DNA of 64,000 nt from Flavobacterium araucananum. Lineage in GTDB: Bacteria > Bacteroidota > Bacteroidia > Flavobacteriales > Flavobacteriaceae. Under the pieces are notes generated by a model that was given only the letters and a program-made list of their open reading frames with translations, ran no database searches and was not told the DNA's origin. The translations under genes were made by a program, and so were the position numbers. The stretch lies in NCBI RefSeq assembly GCF_002222055.1, contig NZ_MUGS01000037.1, forward strand, positions 1 to 64,000, in the 5' to 3' direction. Numbering within the stretch: position 1 is the first letter of the stretch; each line of letters opens with the position of its first letter. Of the stretch, positions 26,291 through 34,829 are shown piece after piece.

Positions 26291-26848
26291 TTAATTATTT
26301 TTCCTTAAACTTTCAGGTAAAAATTTATCAATTTCCTCATCCGAAAATGTAAATTCTTCGTTTTTCTGTAAAGCTTTTGAAGCGATTTTATAAGCTTTAT
26401 TAATCGTTTTTGGAGCACCTCTATATGCATTTAGCAATTGCTCGTTAAGCTTATTTCTTTCTATTTGATAATCGTTCACATCTTTATTACCAATTCTAAT
26501 ATCAACTAGCAGTGATAATAATTTCTCTCTAACTTCTATTATATCCAGTGCAGCTTGTTTGTGTTTTTCAGCTAATGCCAGTAAATTATAGTCTTTTGAA
26601 TATAAACTTAAACAGAGTAGGGCAGTAGAAAACAATGCTGCAAGAAATTGAAAAACGATTCCTTCACCAAAGATCACCACCAATATACTTGTTGTTGTTA
26701 AGGCCGAAAGTATTACCTCTGTTATTTTTAAACAATCATTTCTCTCTTTTAAAACATCCGCACATTTTTCATGTGTTTTGTGAGTATAAACTACTCTTCC
26801 ATATATTTCTCTAATTTGAGATTCTAATAAAACTTTTTTTTCCTTCAT
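26291..26848 (-). CDS. SLATT-domain two-transmembrane protein, probable CBASS effector
   Basis: The 185-residue protein has the SLATT layout: an N-terminal helix (SQIREIYGRVVYTHKTHEKCAD), two close transmembrane helices (about residues 42-62 and 66-84) and a long cytoplasmic helical tail with RNKLNEQLLNAYRGAP. SLATT proteins are predicted membrane pore formers that accompany nucleotide-second-messenger synthases in CBASS-type systems; on activation they are thought to break membrane integrity and stop infection. It starts 19 nt after the stop of the CD-NTase gene, so the pair forms one unit. The specific SLATT subfamily cannot be fixed by eye, but a subtype found with SMODS synthases is most likely. 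Confidence 0.8.
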   Translation of the reverse strand: MKEKKVLLESQIREIYGRVVYTHKTHEKCADVLKERNDCLKITEVILSALTTTSILVVIFGEGIVFQFLAALFSTALLCLSLYSKDYNLLALAEKHKQAALDIIEVREKLLSLLVDIRIGNKDVNDYQIERNKLNEQLLNAYRGAPKTINKAYKIASKALQKNEEFTFSDEEIDKFLPESLRKNN

Positions 26849-26867
26849 GGCTTATCCTTTTATAAAA

Positions 26868-28172
26868 TTATGCTGAAATAGGTACATCAATTGAATCTTT
26901 TGCTACTACTATGTTGTTCTTAATAATATAACACTCAACATAATGTTCACCATTAAAATTGGTAGTTTCGACTATTTGTTCACTTCCAAAATCGTTAGTA
27001 ATTTGTCCTCTGATACAATTTCTTTTAATGGCCTCATTTCCTCTGTTTGTGACTTTCCATTTTACAGTATATGGATGTGGGATGTTTATTTCTGAAATGA
27101 AAAAACGAAGTGATCTACCAATTATTAAAGGATACTTTTTTCTTAAATACTCTCGTAATAGACCTTCTCTAAAACCATTTTGTTTAACTTCGCAATCAAT
27201 CTCTAGATTGTATCTAATTTCAATAGGATATAAATTTTCGATATACTCCTCGTTACTTTTGTATGATAAATTAAGTGCTCTTGCTTCAGTTTCTTCATTT
27301 TGATATTTAGGGAAATCATTTCCATAAATATCTCGCCATTTATTATGCTTTGTCTTATCTGAAACAGCATCAATAGCTTTACAAGCAAGGTCATATGCTT
27401 TTTTAGATTTTCTTCTAAAAGATTTTCTCACTTTTACACGTTGCTTACTTCCTAAAGCTCCATACTCTTTCTGGTCTTTGGGTTGATCATATAAATATTT
27501 AAAAAAATCTCTACTCATTTCATCAAAATAAGCAAAGCTTTTGGTGTTATAATTAGTAGTGGAATTTAAGAAATTATATGCTAAAGTATCGATTAACAAT
27601 CCACCCATGCACACACCATGTTTATTCTTCCAAGACCTGGTCATCTTACAAAGCCTCCTCAGATTTCTATTCTTATTTGGTTCTGCTTCCAACATCGCAT
27701 CCATTTCTTTTCTTGGCTTTGTAATCTTCCAGGATCCATCACCATAAGTATCTGGATACTTATAATCTTGATCTTCTACTTCAAAAACTGGCTGAACATC
27801 GATGTGACTACCATCTGAAAAACTAACAGTTACAACACATCTGTCTACTTTTATATCTGAAGCAGAATATGTTTTTTCAATTGCTTTTTTTGTGTCTTGC
27901 AATAGTTTTGTTTGTCCGCCACTTTTATTGTAATCATTCCATTTAGAATTAGGCATAATATATAACATGTCTAAATCTGAAATGCCTTTAATCCCGCTAT
28001 ACCTGCCATAAGAGCCAACCTGTAAACTATTTGCTGTTGTTGATTCTGTATCACGAAAATATTGATTTAAAGCTTTGGTTATTCGAGCATATCTGCTAGA
28101 AATTGTAGTCGCTTTATCATCACTAATTTTAATATTACCTAGGAATTCTTGAAAGGTTTCAGATGTATTCAT
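26868..28172 (-). CDS. CD-NTase (SMODS nucleotidyltransferase with AGS-C sensor domain), CBASS
   Basis: The 434-residue protein is a cGAS/DncV-like nucleotidyltransferase. The catalytic core shows GSYGRYSGIKGISDLDMLY (residues about 50-69) with the two metal-binding Asp in SDLD, and the third Asp in HIDVQPVFE (about 123-131). The C-terminal 100 residues (WKVTNRGNEA, IRGQI, GEHYVECYII) match the AGS-C sensor domain that accompanies SMODS synthases. On phage infection such enzymes make cyclic oligonucleotides that activate the partner effector, here the SLATT membrane protein directly downstream. It begins 28 nt after the hsdS stop and so lies inside the restriction operon. No Cap2/Cap3 genes are present, so it is a short type I-like CBASS. 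Confidence 0.85.
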   Translation of the reverse strand: MNTSETFQEFLGNIKISDDKATTISSRYARITKALNQYFRDTESTTANSLQVGSYGRYSGIKGISDLDMLYIMPNSKWNDYNKSGGQTKLLQDTKKAIEKTYSASDIKVDRCVVTVSFSDGSHIDVQPVFEVEDQDYKYPDTYGDGSWKITKPRKEMDAMLEAEPNKNRNLRRLCKMTRSWKNKHGVCMGGLLIDTLAYNFLNSTTNYNTKSFAYFDEMSRDFFKYLYDQPKDQKEYGALGSKQRVKVRKSFRRKSKKAYDLACKAIDAVSDKTKHNKWRDIYGNDFPKYQNEETEARALNLSYKSNEEYIENLYPIEIRYNLEIDCEVKQNGFREGLLREYLRKKYPLIIGRSLRFFISEINIPHPYTVKWKVTNRGNEAIKRNCIRGQITNDFGSEQIVETTNFNGEHYVECYIIKNNIVVAKDSIDVPISA

Positions 28173-28200
28173 ATGTTTATGTCGGTTTGGTTGATTTTTT

Positions 28201-29424
28201 CTATACGGTTCTAATTTTTCCAGTTAATAGTTGTTGCATCAATCCTTTTTTCTGTAACTGCAAGATTTCTAATTTCCGTTGATATTGATTTAGTTCTTCA
28301 CTAGCTTTGTCAAGGATGTCAGCTATTGCTTTTTGTTCCTCAACATCAGGGATTTTAATTTCTAATTTTAGAAAATCGGTTTTACTCATTACTCTATTTC
28401 GACCTGCACCACCTGGAGAAATTAATTCCAATAAAAATTTGAACCTTTTTTGTAAAATAAAATGTCTAAAATATTCAGGAATTGCATTTTTATAATTGAA
28501 TGTGTACGTTGGAAATCGATGCGAAACCAAGCCTCCTTCATCTTTTTTGCTTACTATCGCAACAGCATGTTCCCAAGCAAACGTGATATTTATAATTAAA
28601 TCATTTTCTTTCACTTCATACATTGTTTCCATTGCAATAGAAGCTGGATCAAAATCATTTTTATGGAAAATCCCTTTGCCGTGACTTCTTAAACCAAGCG
28701 CTAAATAATTTGCAGTTGGTTTTATAATTGGTCTGGGAGTAAAATTTAAACATTCAGTTATAACCTTATTATTCCATTTTTTATCAAAACCTTTTACTCT
28801 TATTTTTCCAGTAAGCAATTGCTGTGCAAGCCCGTTATTTCTCACTATCAAATTACCAATAATAGCTTTACAATTATCAATAGCAACATCCCAAGTTGAT
28901 AATGTTGAAGCAATTTTTTGTTGTTCTGGGAGGGTTGGAATAGGAATAAACATTGAATTTATAATATTTAAATTAAGTCCACCTCTTCCTCCATCACCAG
29001 TAGAAAGTTGTCTTAATTCGTTATATCTTGCATCTAGGTTATAATACAGATATTCTTCATTAAATTCGTTTGAAGGAAAAATTGCTGCGACAGATTGATT
29101 TGTACAAAGTTCAATCATATTCATAGCAACAGTTCCTCTTGTTTTTCCTTGCCCTGCTAAACCTACCAATACACATTTGGGAGGAATTAATTTTGTACTA
29201 GAATTTTTCAACCCTATTTCAGTTATCCTACCTGCAACATCGGATATTTTTTTTAAATTTAATTCACCAGAACTCATCCATTTTATTTCTCCTCCCCAAT
29301 ACTCTTTCTTTTGAGTTGAAGGTGTACCTCCAGCAGTGGTTTTTGTTATTTCACTAATCTTTTTCACTTCCCAATCATTAGGAATTAAACCGACAGAAGT
29401 TTTCTTATATTTTTTAATATCCAT
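28201..29424 (-). CDS. hsdS: Type I restriction enzyme specificity subunit HsdS
   Basis: The 407-residue protein has two target-recognition domains, each closed by a conserved helical spacer: PTLPEQQKIASTLSTWDVAID (first part about residues 175-190) and DVEEQKAIADILDKASEEL (about 365-385). The repeat QQLLTGKIRVKGF / QQLLTGKIRTV ends each half, as is usual. The first recognition domain begins with PNDWEVKKISEI. Two recognition domains read the two halves of a split target; the target cannot be predicted. It lies 2 nt after the hsdM stop, so the two are co-translated. A second, half-length HsdS gene lies at the front of the operon. Confidence 0.93.
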   Translation of the reverse strand: MDIKKYKKTSVGLIPNDWEVKKISEITKTTAGGTPSTQKKEYWGGEIKWMSSGELNLKKISDVAGRITEIGLKNSSTKLIPPKCVLVGLAGQGKTRGTVAMNMIELCTNQSVAAIFPSNEFNEEYLYYNLDARYNELRQLSTGDGGRGGLNLNIINSMFIPIPTLPEQQKIASTLSTWDVAIDNCKAIIGNLIVRNNGLAQQLLTGKIRVKGFDKKWNNKVITECLNFTPRPIIKPTANYLALGLRSHGKGIFHKNDFDPASIAMETMYEVKENDLIINITFAWEHAVAIVSKKDEGGLVSHRFPTYTFNYKNAIPEYFRHFILQKRFKFLLELISPGGAGRNRVMSKTDFLKLEIKIPDVEEQKAIADILDKASEELNQYQRKLEILQLQKKGLMQQLLTGKIRTV

Positions 29425-29426
29425 TA

Positions 29427-30959
29427 TTATATAAGATTTAGCTCTTTCAAGTAGTTTTCCATTTGGTTTTCTACTTCGGTTAGTTGTTTTTTTAGTTCCG
29501 TAATAGTGGTATGCGTGGCTTTAATATCTACTTCTTCCTCTTCTTCAAACGTATCAATATAGCGAGGAATATTAAGATTGTAATCGTTTTCTATAATATC
29601 AGAGATTGTGGCACGGTAGCTATATTTGTCTTCTACAATAGCGCCTTTTTCGGTAACTAAAGGTGTAACAGATTTGAATGTCTTGAATGCTGTTACAATA
29701 TGCTCAATATCAATTTTGCGCAGCTTATTTTGATTTTTACCATTCTCAAATTCACGACTGGCATCAATAAAGAGAATGTCTTTGTTGCTTCCTTTTCCTC
29801 TGTTGAAAATTAATATAGCGGCAGGAATTCCTGTTCCAAAAAACAGATTGGCAGGCAAACCAATAACAGCTTCTAATAAATTTTCGTCAATTAGTTTTTT
29901 ACGAATTTGTCCTTCGGTACTGCTACGAAACAATACGCCGTGTGGTACAATTACACCAACTTTACCCACGTCTTCATAGGTAGTTTCTATCATGTGACTG
30001 ATAAAAGCATAATCTCCTTTGCTCTTTGGAGGAACTCCTCTATGAAAACGGCTGAACTGATCGGAAGCCGCCGTATCGGCTCCCCATTTGTCAAGCGAAA
30101 ATGGTGGATTTGCTCCCACAATATGGAATTTCATCAATTTGTCATTTTCCAACAATTTTGGATTATTGATAGTATCTCCCCATTCTATAGTAGCACTGTC
30201 TTGTTCATGTAAAAACATATTCATACGACACAGTGCCCAAGTACTGCCGTTGTTTTCTTGCCCGTAAAGGGAATAATTTTTACCCTCAATTTCATCGGCC
30301 ATTTTAATCAATAGAGAGCCCGAACCCGCTGTGGGATCACACATTCTGTTACCGGGTTGTGGATCCAGTAATTTAGCTAATAGTGTACTGACTTCACTTG
30401 GCGTATAGAATTCTCCCGATTTTTTCCCACTTTCACCAGCAAATTTTGAGATTAGAAATTCATAACTATCTCCAATGACATCGTTGTTTTTTAAATGTGA
30501 TGGTTGCAAATCTAATTCTGAAAAATCAACCAATAAGTTTTTCATAATCGCATTACGCTGTTTTGTTTGTCCAAACACCGTTTCAGAATTGAAAGAAATA
30601 CTACGGAAAACCATTGCTAATTTGGAACGGTTAGCATCCTCTAAAGCGGTTAATCCGATATCGATAATTTCCCCAATGTTAGGTTCGTTTCGATTTTGGA
30701 ATAGGTAATCAAAATTGCTTATTTCTGGTAATATAAAACGCTCTCTTTGTAATTGGCGTTTTACCATTTCTTCATTATCTGGATACTTAATGCGGTATTG
30801 TTCAACTTTGTCTTTCCAAACATCAGACAGGTATTTTATAAATAATAGTGTCAATATATAATCCTTGTATTGTTCACTTCCCATTACTGGGCGTAAAGTA
30901 TCACAAGCTTTCCAAACAATATTATTGATTTCCTTTTGAGTAATTTTATTCTCTGCCAT
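29427..30959 (-). CDS. hsdM: Type I restriction enzyme DNA methyltransferase subunit HsdM
   Basis: The 510-residue protein has the N-terminal helical HsdM domain and an adenine methyltransferase domain. The SAM motif is DPTAGSGSLL (about residues 206-215) and the catalytic motif NPPF is in VGANPPFSLDKWG (about 280-290). The linker GEFYTPSEVSTLLAKLLDPQPG (about 180-200) is typical. It methylates N6 of adenine in the recognition site to protect host DNA and forms the core of the restriction complex. Upstream is a 72-residue gene (21 nt away), downstream is hsdS (2 nt away). No damage is visible. Confidence 0.95.
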   Translation of the reverse strand: MAENKITQKEINNIVWKACDTLRPVMGSEQYKDYILTLLFIKYLSDVWKDKVEQYRIKYPDNEEMVKRQLQRERFILPEISNFDYLFQNRNEPNIGEIIDIGLTALEDANRSKLAMVFRSISFNSETVFGQTKQRNAIMKNLLVDFSELDLQPSHLKNNDVIGDSYEFLISKFAGESGKKSGEFYTPSEVSTLLAKLLDPQPGNRMCDPTAGSGSLLIKMADEIEGKNYSLYGQENNGSTWALCRMNMFLHEQDSATIEWGDTINNPKLLENDKLMKFHIVGANPPFSLDKWGADTAASDQFSRFHRGVPPKSKGDYAFISHMIETTYEDVGKVGVIVPHGVLFRSSTEGQIRKKLIDENLLEAVIGLPANLFFGTGIPAAILIFNRGKGSNKDILFIDASREFENGKNQNKLRKIDIEHIVTAFKTFKSVTPLVTEKGAIVEDKYSYRATISDIIENDYNLNIPRYIDTFEEEEEVDIKATHTTITELKKQLTEVENQMENYLKELNLI

Positions 30960-30980
30960 AGTGGTTATATTTTGGAGCTA

Positions 30981-31199
30981 TTATTTTTTATTGTTATTTA
31001 CTAAATCGTTTAAAGAAGCAATATCGTTTTTTTCTAAATAAGTACCTAAATGCATATCGCTTCTTACATTCAGATCAATGTTATACTTTTGTTCGATAGT
31101 TCCTATGTGTGTGTCACTTCTTTTTTGTCTTAATTCTCCGTTATCATTTCTGCTTCTGTCGCCTCTCATTCCTGGAGCATCATTTTTTATTTTTGCCAT
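30981..31199 (-). CDS. Small protein of unknown function with an internal RSDxHxGT repeat
   Basis: The 72-residue charged protein contains two versions of one motif, RSDTHIGTIEQKYNID and RSDMHLGTYLEKNDIA, after a basic N-terminal stretch (MAKIKNDAPGMRGDRSRND). It looks partly disordered and has no cysteine or membrane segment. It lies between the half-HsdS gene (7 nt upstream) and hsdM (21 nt downstream), so it belongs to the restriction operon. I recall similar small proteins beside type I systems in Bacteroidota but know no function. A regulator or an anti-restriction chaperone are guesses only. Confidence 0.6.
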   Translation of the reverse strand: MAKIKNDAPGMRGDRSRNDNGELRQKRSDTHIGTIEQKYNIDLNVRSDMHLGTYLEKNDIASLNDLVNNNKK

Positions 31200-31206
31200 C
31201 TCGTGA

Positions 31207-31764
31207 TTATTTTATGATTGTTGAAATTGTTGTTTGAAATAATTTTTGTTTCTCTTTGATTAAGGCATTTGTAAGCTCAATATCTTTTAGATACAGTTCT
31301 TGTAATGCTACAACTTTTTGTTGTTCTTCTAATGGTATTAAATTAAAGGTAAAGTCTGCCAACTCGTTTTTACGAATAGAAGGAATAGTACTTCCAGCAC
31401 CTGATTGCTGAAAGTGCAGTAAATTTTTTGGAAGATTGAGTACTGAAACCAAATAAGCTGGTATAATTCTAGTTTTATCAGTGCGTAAAATAAAAAATAT
31501 TGAAGACGCCACGGCTTTGCCAAGTTCTTCTTTATATAATGTAGCGAAAAATCGAAATCCTTTTGCTACAAAAAGAATATCTTCATTTTGTAATAAATTT
31601 GCTATTGATTTTGAATCTTCTTCCAAAAAAGTATCATCATTTACAATATATTGCCCAAATTCATTGAAATGTTTGGCTTGAAAATATGGAATAGTACCTT
31701 TTTTACTAGGCTGGCCATAATAACCGAACTGAATATTTGCTATTTCTTTTAACTTAACTTCCAT
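31207..31764 (-). CDS. Half-length HsdS-like specificity protein (single recognition domain)
   Basis: The 185-residue protein is one half of an HsdS: a target-recognition domain starting MEVKLKEIANIQFGYYGQP and ending with the conserved helix IPLEEQQKVVALQELYLKDIELTNAL (first part about residues 148-165). Normal HsdS has two such halves. Single-domain subunits can work as dimers and read symmetric split sites, or swap with other specificity genes. It is the first gene of the operon, 28-35 nt downstream of a consensus promoter, followed by the 72-residue gene. It may be a functional second specificity subunit or a regulator; the frame looks intact. Confidence 0.8.
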   Translation of the reverse strand: MEVKLKEIANIQFGYYGQPSKKGTIPYFQAKHFNEFGQYIVNDDTFLEEDSKSIANLLQNEDILFVAKGFRFFATLYKEELGKAVASSIFFILRTDKTRIIPAYLVSVLNLPKNLLHFQQSGAGSTIPSIRKNELADFTFNLIPLEEQQKVVALQELYLKDIELTNALIKEKQKLFQTTISTIIK

Positions 31765-31798
31765 CTCATTATTTTTGTAATGTTATTCATTTCTGATA

Positions 31799-31829
31799 CA
31801 AATGTACAAAAATAATGCAAATACACAAA
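31799..31829 (-). promoter_or_regulatory. Bacteroidota consensus promoter of the restriction/CBASS operon
   Basis: On the minus strand TTTG (31826-31829) and TACATTTG (31799-31806) are separated by exactly 19 nt. This matches the Bacteroidota sigma form TTTG-N19-TAnnTTTG. The -7 box lies 34 nt before the ATG at 31764. As the nine downstream genes are tightly spaced, this promoter probably drives the whole 12.7-kb operon. Confidence 0.75.
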
Positions 31830-32068
31830 TTTATTTTATTGTATATTTATTCGTTTTTTTTTAAACACCTTAAATGACTTGTGTATTATATAAAAAATTT
31901 AAAAAAATATATTTAAAATCTCGTAGACTACCTCTTTTATTTGCTTCATCTTTTTAATACTAACATTGAGTTTATATCTCCCTGGAATTTAAAAAACACA
32001 TTTTCATCATAGAAAACCAAAAAAGTTTTTCTTAAAGCTTTCACTCGAAACGGACTAAAAGGGCAGCT
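31830..32068. other. Non-coding stretch between the divergent operons
   Basis: This strongly AT-rich stretch has no supported open frame. It separates the restriction operon promoter from the structured element before ssb. Confidence 0.3.
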
Positions 32069-32170
32069 AAGATAGTGACTTAAGCATGTCCCGTGCGCAT
32101 AATGGCGGCGCTCCCCTTGCCACCCTTCGGGACTTATAGCACTTACCCATCCTTAAGCCACTTACATCTT
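32069..32170 (+). other. Structured GC-rich intergenic element upstream of ssb
   Basis: In otherwise AT-rich DNA, a 102-nt GC-richer block folds on itself. AAGAT-AGTGA-CTTAAG (32069-32084) pairs with CTTAAG-CCACT-TAC-ATCTT (32152-32170) with one mismatch and one 3-nt bulge; inside it GTCCCG (32088-32093) pairs with CGGGAC (32128-32133); the centre holds GGCGGCG/GCTCCCC. I recall very similar blocks in other Bacteroidota conjugative elements but cannot name a function. It could be a non-coding RNA, a single-strand origin or a replication/transfer site. Confidence 0.5.
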
Positions 32171-32266
32171 GCTTTCTTTTTTCCCGTTTTTTCGTTTTGA
32201 AAACAATTTTTGTGGGAGCAGGATTAAAGAGAAAGTAAATAATAGTAATCCTTAAAAATTAAAATT

Positions 32267-32653
32267 ATGGAAATCACAGGACGATTAACAGCAGATGCAG
32301 TAGTTCAAAAAGTGAACAATGACAAACAAGTAGTCAATTTCAGTATTGCCATCAATGACAATTACAAAACCAAAGGCAGTACCGAAGTAAAGGAAGTAAC
32401 AACTTATATCAATTGCTCCTATTGGTTAAATACTGCTACAGCACAGTGGCTAAAAAAAGGAACACTCGTACAGCTCTTTGGACGTATTGGCATGAATGTC
32501 TACAATAACAGCGAAGGCGAAGCAGTAGGCACGCTGACTTTTCACACCAATAATATTAAAATTTTGGTTTTCCCCAAAAAAGCAGAAAGTACTGAAGCCA
32601 ATTCAGCAGTAAAAGAAAAGAAAGCAAAAAAAACAGCAGACGTACCTTTTTAA
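32267..32653 (+). CDS. ssb: Single-stranded DNA-binding protein
   Basis: The 128-residue protein has the OB-fold of bacterial SSB: the N-terminal MEITGRLTADAVVQKVN, the core VVNFSIAINDNYKTKG, a WL...W pair (YWLNTATAQWLKKGTLVQL), and the acidic tail ending DVPF, which is the SSB C-terminal partner-binding tip. It is shorter than the housekeeping SSB and uses MEITGRL, as accessory SSBs on mobile elements do. It would coat single-stranded DNA during transfer or replication of the element. The DUF932 gene follows after 30 nt. The structured element lies about 100 nt upstream. Confidence 0.88.
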   Translation: MEITGRLTADAVVQKVNNDKQVVNFSIAINDNYKTKGSTEVKEVTTYINCSYWLNTATAQWLKKGTLVQLFGRIGMNVYNNSEGEAVGTLTFHTNNIKILVFPKKAESTEANSAVKEKKAKKTADVPF

Positions 32654-32683
32654 CAGTATCAAAATCACTTAAAATTCAACATC

Positions 32684-33745
32684 ATGGCACATAATATAAA
32701 TTACAATGAGCAGTCAGGAAAACACAGTTTTTTCAGTACTAAACAAAAAGCATGGCACAATTTGGGACAGATTATTACCGATTACCCCACAAGCGCGGAG
32801 GCAATTGCGCACGCAGGTTTGGATTATGAAGTAGAAAAACGTAAAATTTTCACAACCAGTTCATCCGAAACCATTTTGGATAATGAAATCATTCTGAGTA
32901 AAATAGAAGTACCAAATTACTACAGTACGGTGCGCACCGGTAATGATACCGTACTCGGCGTTGTGGGCAAAGACTACCAGATTGTACAAAATAGGGACGC
33001 CTTTTCTTTTTTTGACAGCATCGTTGGCGGTGACGGAATCCTATACGAAACTGCAGGGGCACTCGGAAAAGGGGAACGCATCTTTATAACAGCAAAATTG
33101 CCAGATTATATTAGGGTTGGTAACGATGATTTGATTGAGAAATATTTGTTCTTAACAACCTCACACGACGGAAGCGGAAGCATAACCGCAGCATTCACCC
33201 CCATACGAATCGTTTGCAACAATACACTTAATGCCGCTATGAATAACAAAACAAATACGGTACGTATTCGTCATACCTCCAATGCCAAACAGCGTTTGGA
33301 ACAGGCACATAAAGTAATGGGCATATCCGATATGCTATCATCACAAATGGAATCCATTTTTAACCATTGGACAAAAATCCGAATAACGGACAATGAAGTG
33401 AAAAAACTAATACAGTCCGCCCTTGTTCCGAGTAAAGAAGTGCTCAAAACTATACAAAATGGAAGGGAAGACGAACTCTCGACTTGCTTTACCAATATGG
33501 TCGATAGCGCATTTGAATATGCCATGAGCAACCCTACACAACTGATGGACACCACTAAAGGAACTGTCTTTGGGGCTTACAATGCAATCACAGGATATTT
33601 TCAGAATGTTAGAAATTACAAAGATGAAGAGGCTAAATTAACTTCCCTTTTGATGGGTGGAACAGGACAGATTCGCACACAATCCACTTTTAATCTTTGT
33701 GTGGATTTTGCAAATAAAGGCTCGGACGCCTTGATTCTGAATTAG
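32684..33745 (+). CDS. DUF932 (phage/plasmid-like) protein of a mobile element
   Basis: The 353-residue protein matches the DUF932 or phage/plasmid-like family: KAWHNLGQIITDYPTSAEAI near residue 25-45, VVGKDYQIVQNRDAFSFFDSIVG (first part about 87-105), SHDGSGSITAAFTPIRIVCNNTLNAA (about 165-190), and the C-terminal FGAYNAITGYFQNVRNYKDEEA part. These proteins occur on many mobile elements and phages; their biochemical role is unknown. It lies 30 nt after ssb and ends at a strong terminator. With ssb it forms the usual accessory pair of Bacteroidota integrative elements. Confidence 0.88.
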   Translation: MAHNINYNEQSGKHSFFSTKQKAWHNLGQIITDYPTSAEAIAHAGLDYEVEKRKIFTTSSSETILDNEIILSKIEVPNYYSTVRTGNDTVLGVVGKDYQIVQNRDAFSFFDSIVGGDGILYETAGALGKGERIFITAKLPDYIRVGNDDLIEKYLFLTTSHDGSGSITAAFTPIRIVCNNTLNAAMNNKTNTVRIRHTSNAKQRLEQAHKVMGISDMLSSQMESIFNHWTKIRITDNEVKKLIQSALVPSKEVLKTIQNGREDELSTCFTNMVDSAFEYAMSNPTQLMDTTKGTVFGAYNAITGYFQNVRNYKDEEAKLTSLLMGGTGQIRTQSTFNLCVDFANKGSDALILN

Positions 33746-33751
33746 CTAATC

Positions 33752-33779
33752 AGGACAGGCATAACCTGCCTGTCCTTTT
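33752..33779 (+). terminator. Terminator of the ssb-DUF932 operon
   Basis: AGGACAGGCA (33752-33761) and TGCCTGTCCT (33767-33776) form a perfect 10-bp stem with a 5-nt loop, followed by TTT. An outer pair, TAATCAGG (33747-33754) with CCTGATTA (33784-33791), could compete. It begins 7 nt after the stop codon. Confidence 0.85.
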
Positions 33780-33813
33780 AAACCCTGATTAAACTCAATA
33801 ATAGAATAACTTA

Positions 33814-34689
33814 CTAAGCTATTACAGTCAATGCACTTGGCTTAATACGTACCTGAATAATAGGCTTTTTTAAAATATAAATTTCTCCGTCACAATGAAT
33901 AGAAGTATCCGAATCAATATGTACATCAAACTCTGCCGCACGTAATAAGCTAGTATGGGATGATTGTTTGATTTTTTTACCAAATATATTTCCCAAAATC
34001 CTTCGTAACATCAAAAATGGATAAGGTTTAACAGCTATACAATCCAATAAACCATCATTAGATTGTGCGTCAGGAGCTAGATATAAATTGTTTCCTACTT
34101 TAGATACATTACAAAATGTAATTCTGAAAAATCTATTTTTCAAACCCAAAAAATCGCATTCAATATCTTTGTAGTTAAAACAATATTCATAAGTCACTAT
34201 TCGAATAAAATTCCATATCCCCCGATTATGTTTTTTCTCATTAAATATCTTGGCGCAATGTGCATCAAAACCAATTCCAGATGCTGTTAAAAAGGGAAGA
34301 TCATTAATATAACCTACATCCAATTTTTCTAATCTCTGTTTGTTCAAACCTTCAATAGCCAGTTTTACATCCAATGAAATTCCTAAATGTTTCGCTAATC
34401 CATTACCCGAACCTACAGGAATGATTCCCAAAATAATTGAATGACCAATTAATGCCTTTGCTATTTCATTAATGGTACCATCACCGCCTACTGCTACAAT
34501 GATATCCGCACACTCTTCTACCGCTTTATTAGCAATCTCATAGGCATGATTTTTGTATTCTGTAAACTTTAAAGAATAGTTATATCTTTCTAATGAAATA
34601 TATTGCGCTATATAATCTGTAATAGCATTAATATTATTTTTAGTTCCTGAAATTGGGTTAATTATAAACCAAACCTCTTGTTTATTCAT
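33814..34689 (-). CDS. Diacylglycerol/sphingosine-type lipid kinase (YegS/DagK-like)
   Basis: The 291-residue protein has the lipid-kinase catalytic fold: VWFIINPISGTK at the start, the nucleotide-binding IIVAVGGDGTINEIAKAL (GGDGT at about 68-72), GIIPVGSGNGLAKHLGI (about 91-107), and ASGIGFDAHCAKIF further on. The family phosphorylates diacylglycerol, ceramide or similar lipids with ATP. Its substrate cannot be told here; Bacteroidota make sphingolipids, so a sphingoid base or ceramide is possible. It lies downstream of the nadD-like gene on the same strand with a 140-nt gap and converges on the DUF932 terminator. The right boundary of the mobile element may fall just before it. Confidence 0.85.
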   Translation of the reverse strand: MNKQEVWFIINPISGTKNNINAITDYIAQYISLERYNYSLKFTEYKNHAYEIANKAVEECADIIVAVGGDGTINEIAKALIGHSIILGIIPVGSGNGLAKHLGISLDVKLAIEGLNKQRLEKLDVGYINDLPFLTASGIGFDAHCAKIFNEKKHNRGIWNFIRIVTYEYCFNYKDIECDFLGLKNRFFRITFCNVSKVGNNLYLAPDAQSNDGLLDCIAVKPYPFLMLRRILGNIFGKKIKQSSHTSLLRAAEFDVHIDSDTSIHCDGEIYILKKPIIQVRIKPSALTVIA

Positions 34690-34829
34690 AAAATCTTGTT
34701 TTTAAGTATTATAATTTTTAACTCAAGTTAAGATAAAAATTATCCTAACACTATAGCTTTACTAATTGAAGGCAAAAGTATACTGCTCGACTTTGGAGAA
34801 AAAAATCAAAAGACAAACTTTTAATTATT

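Noticed and set aside
32069..32170. tRNA or tmRNA gene
   Set aside because: The stem pattern does not form a cloverleaf and there is no CCA-type acceptor end or T-loop consensus.
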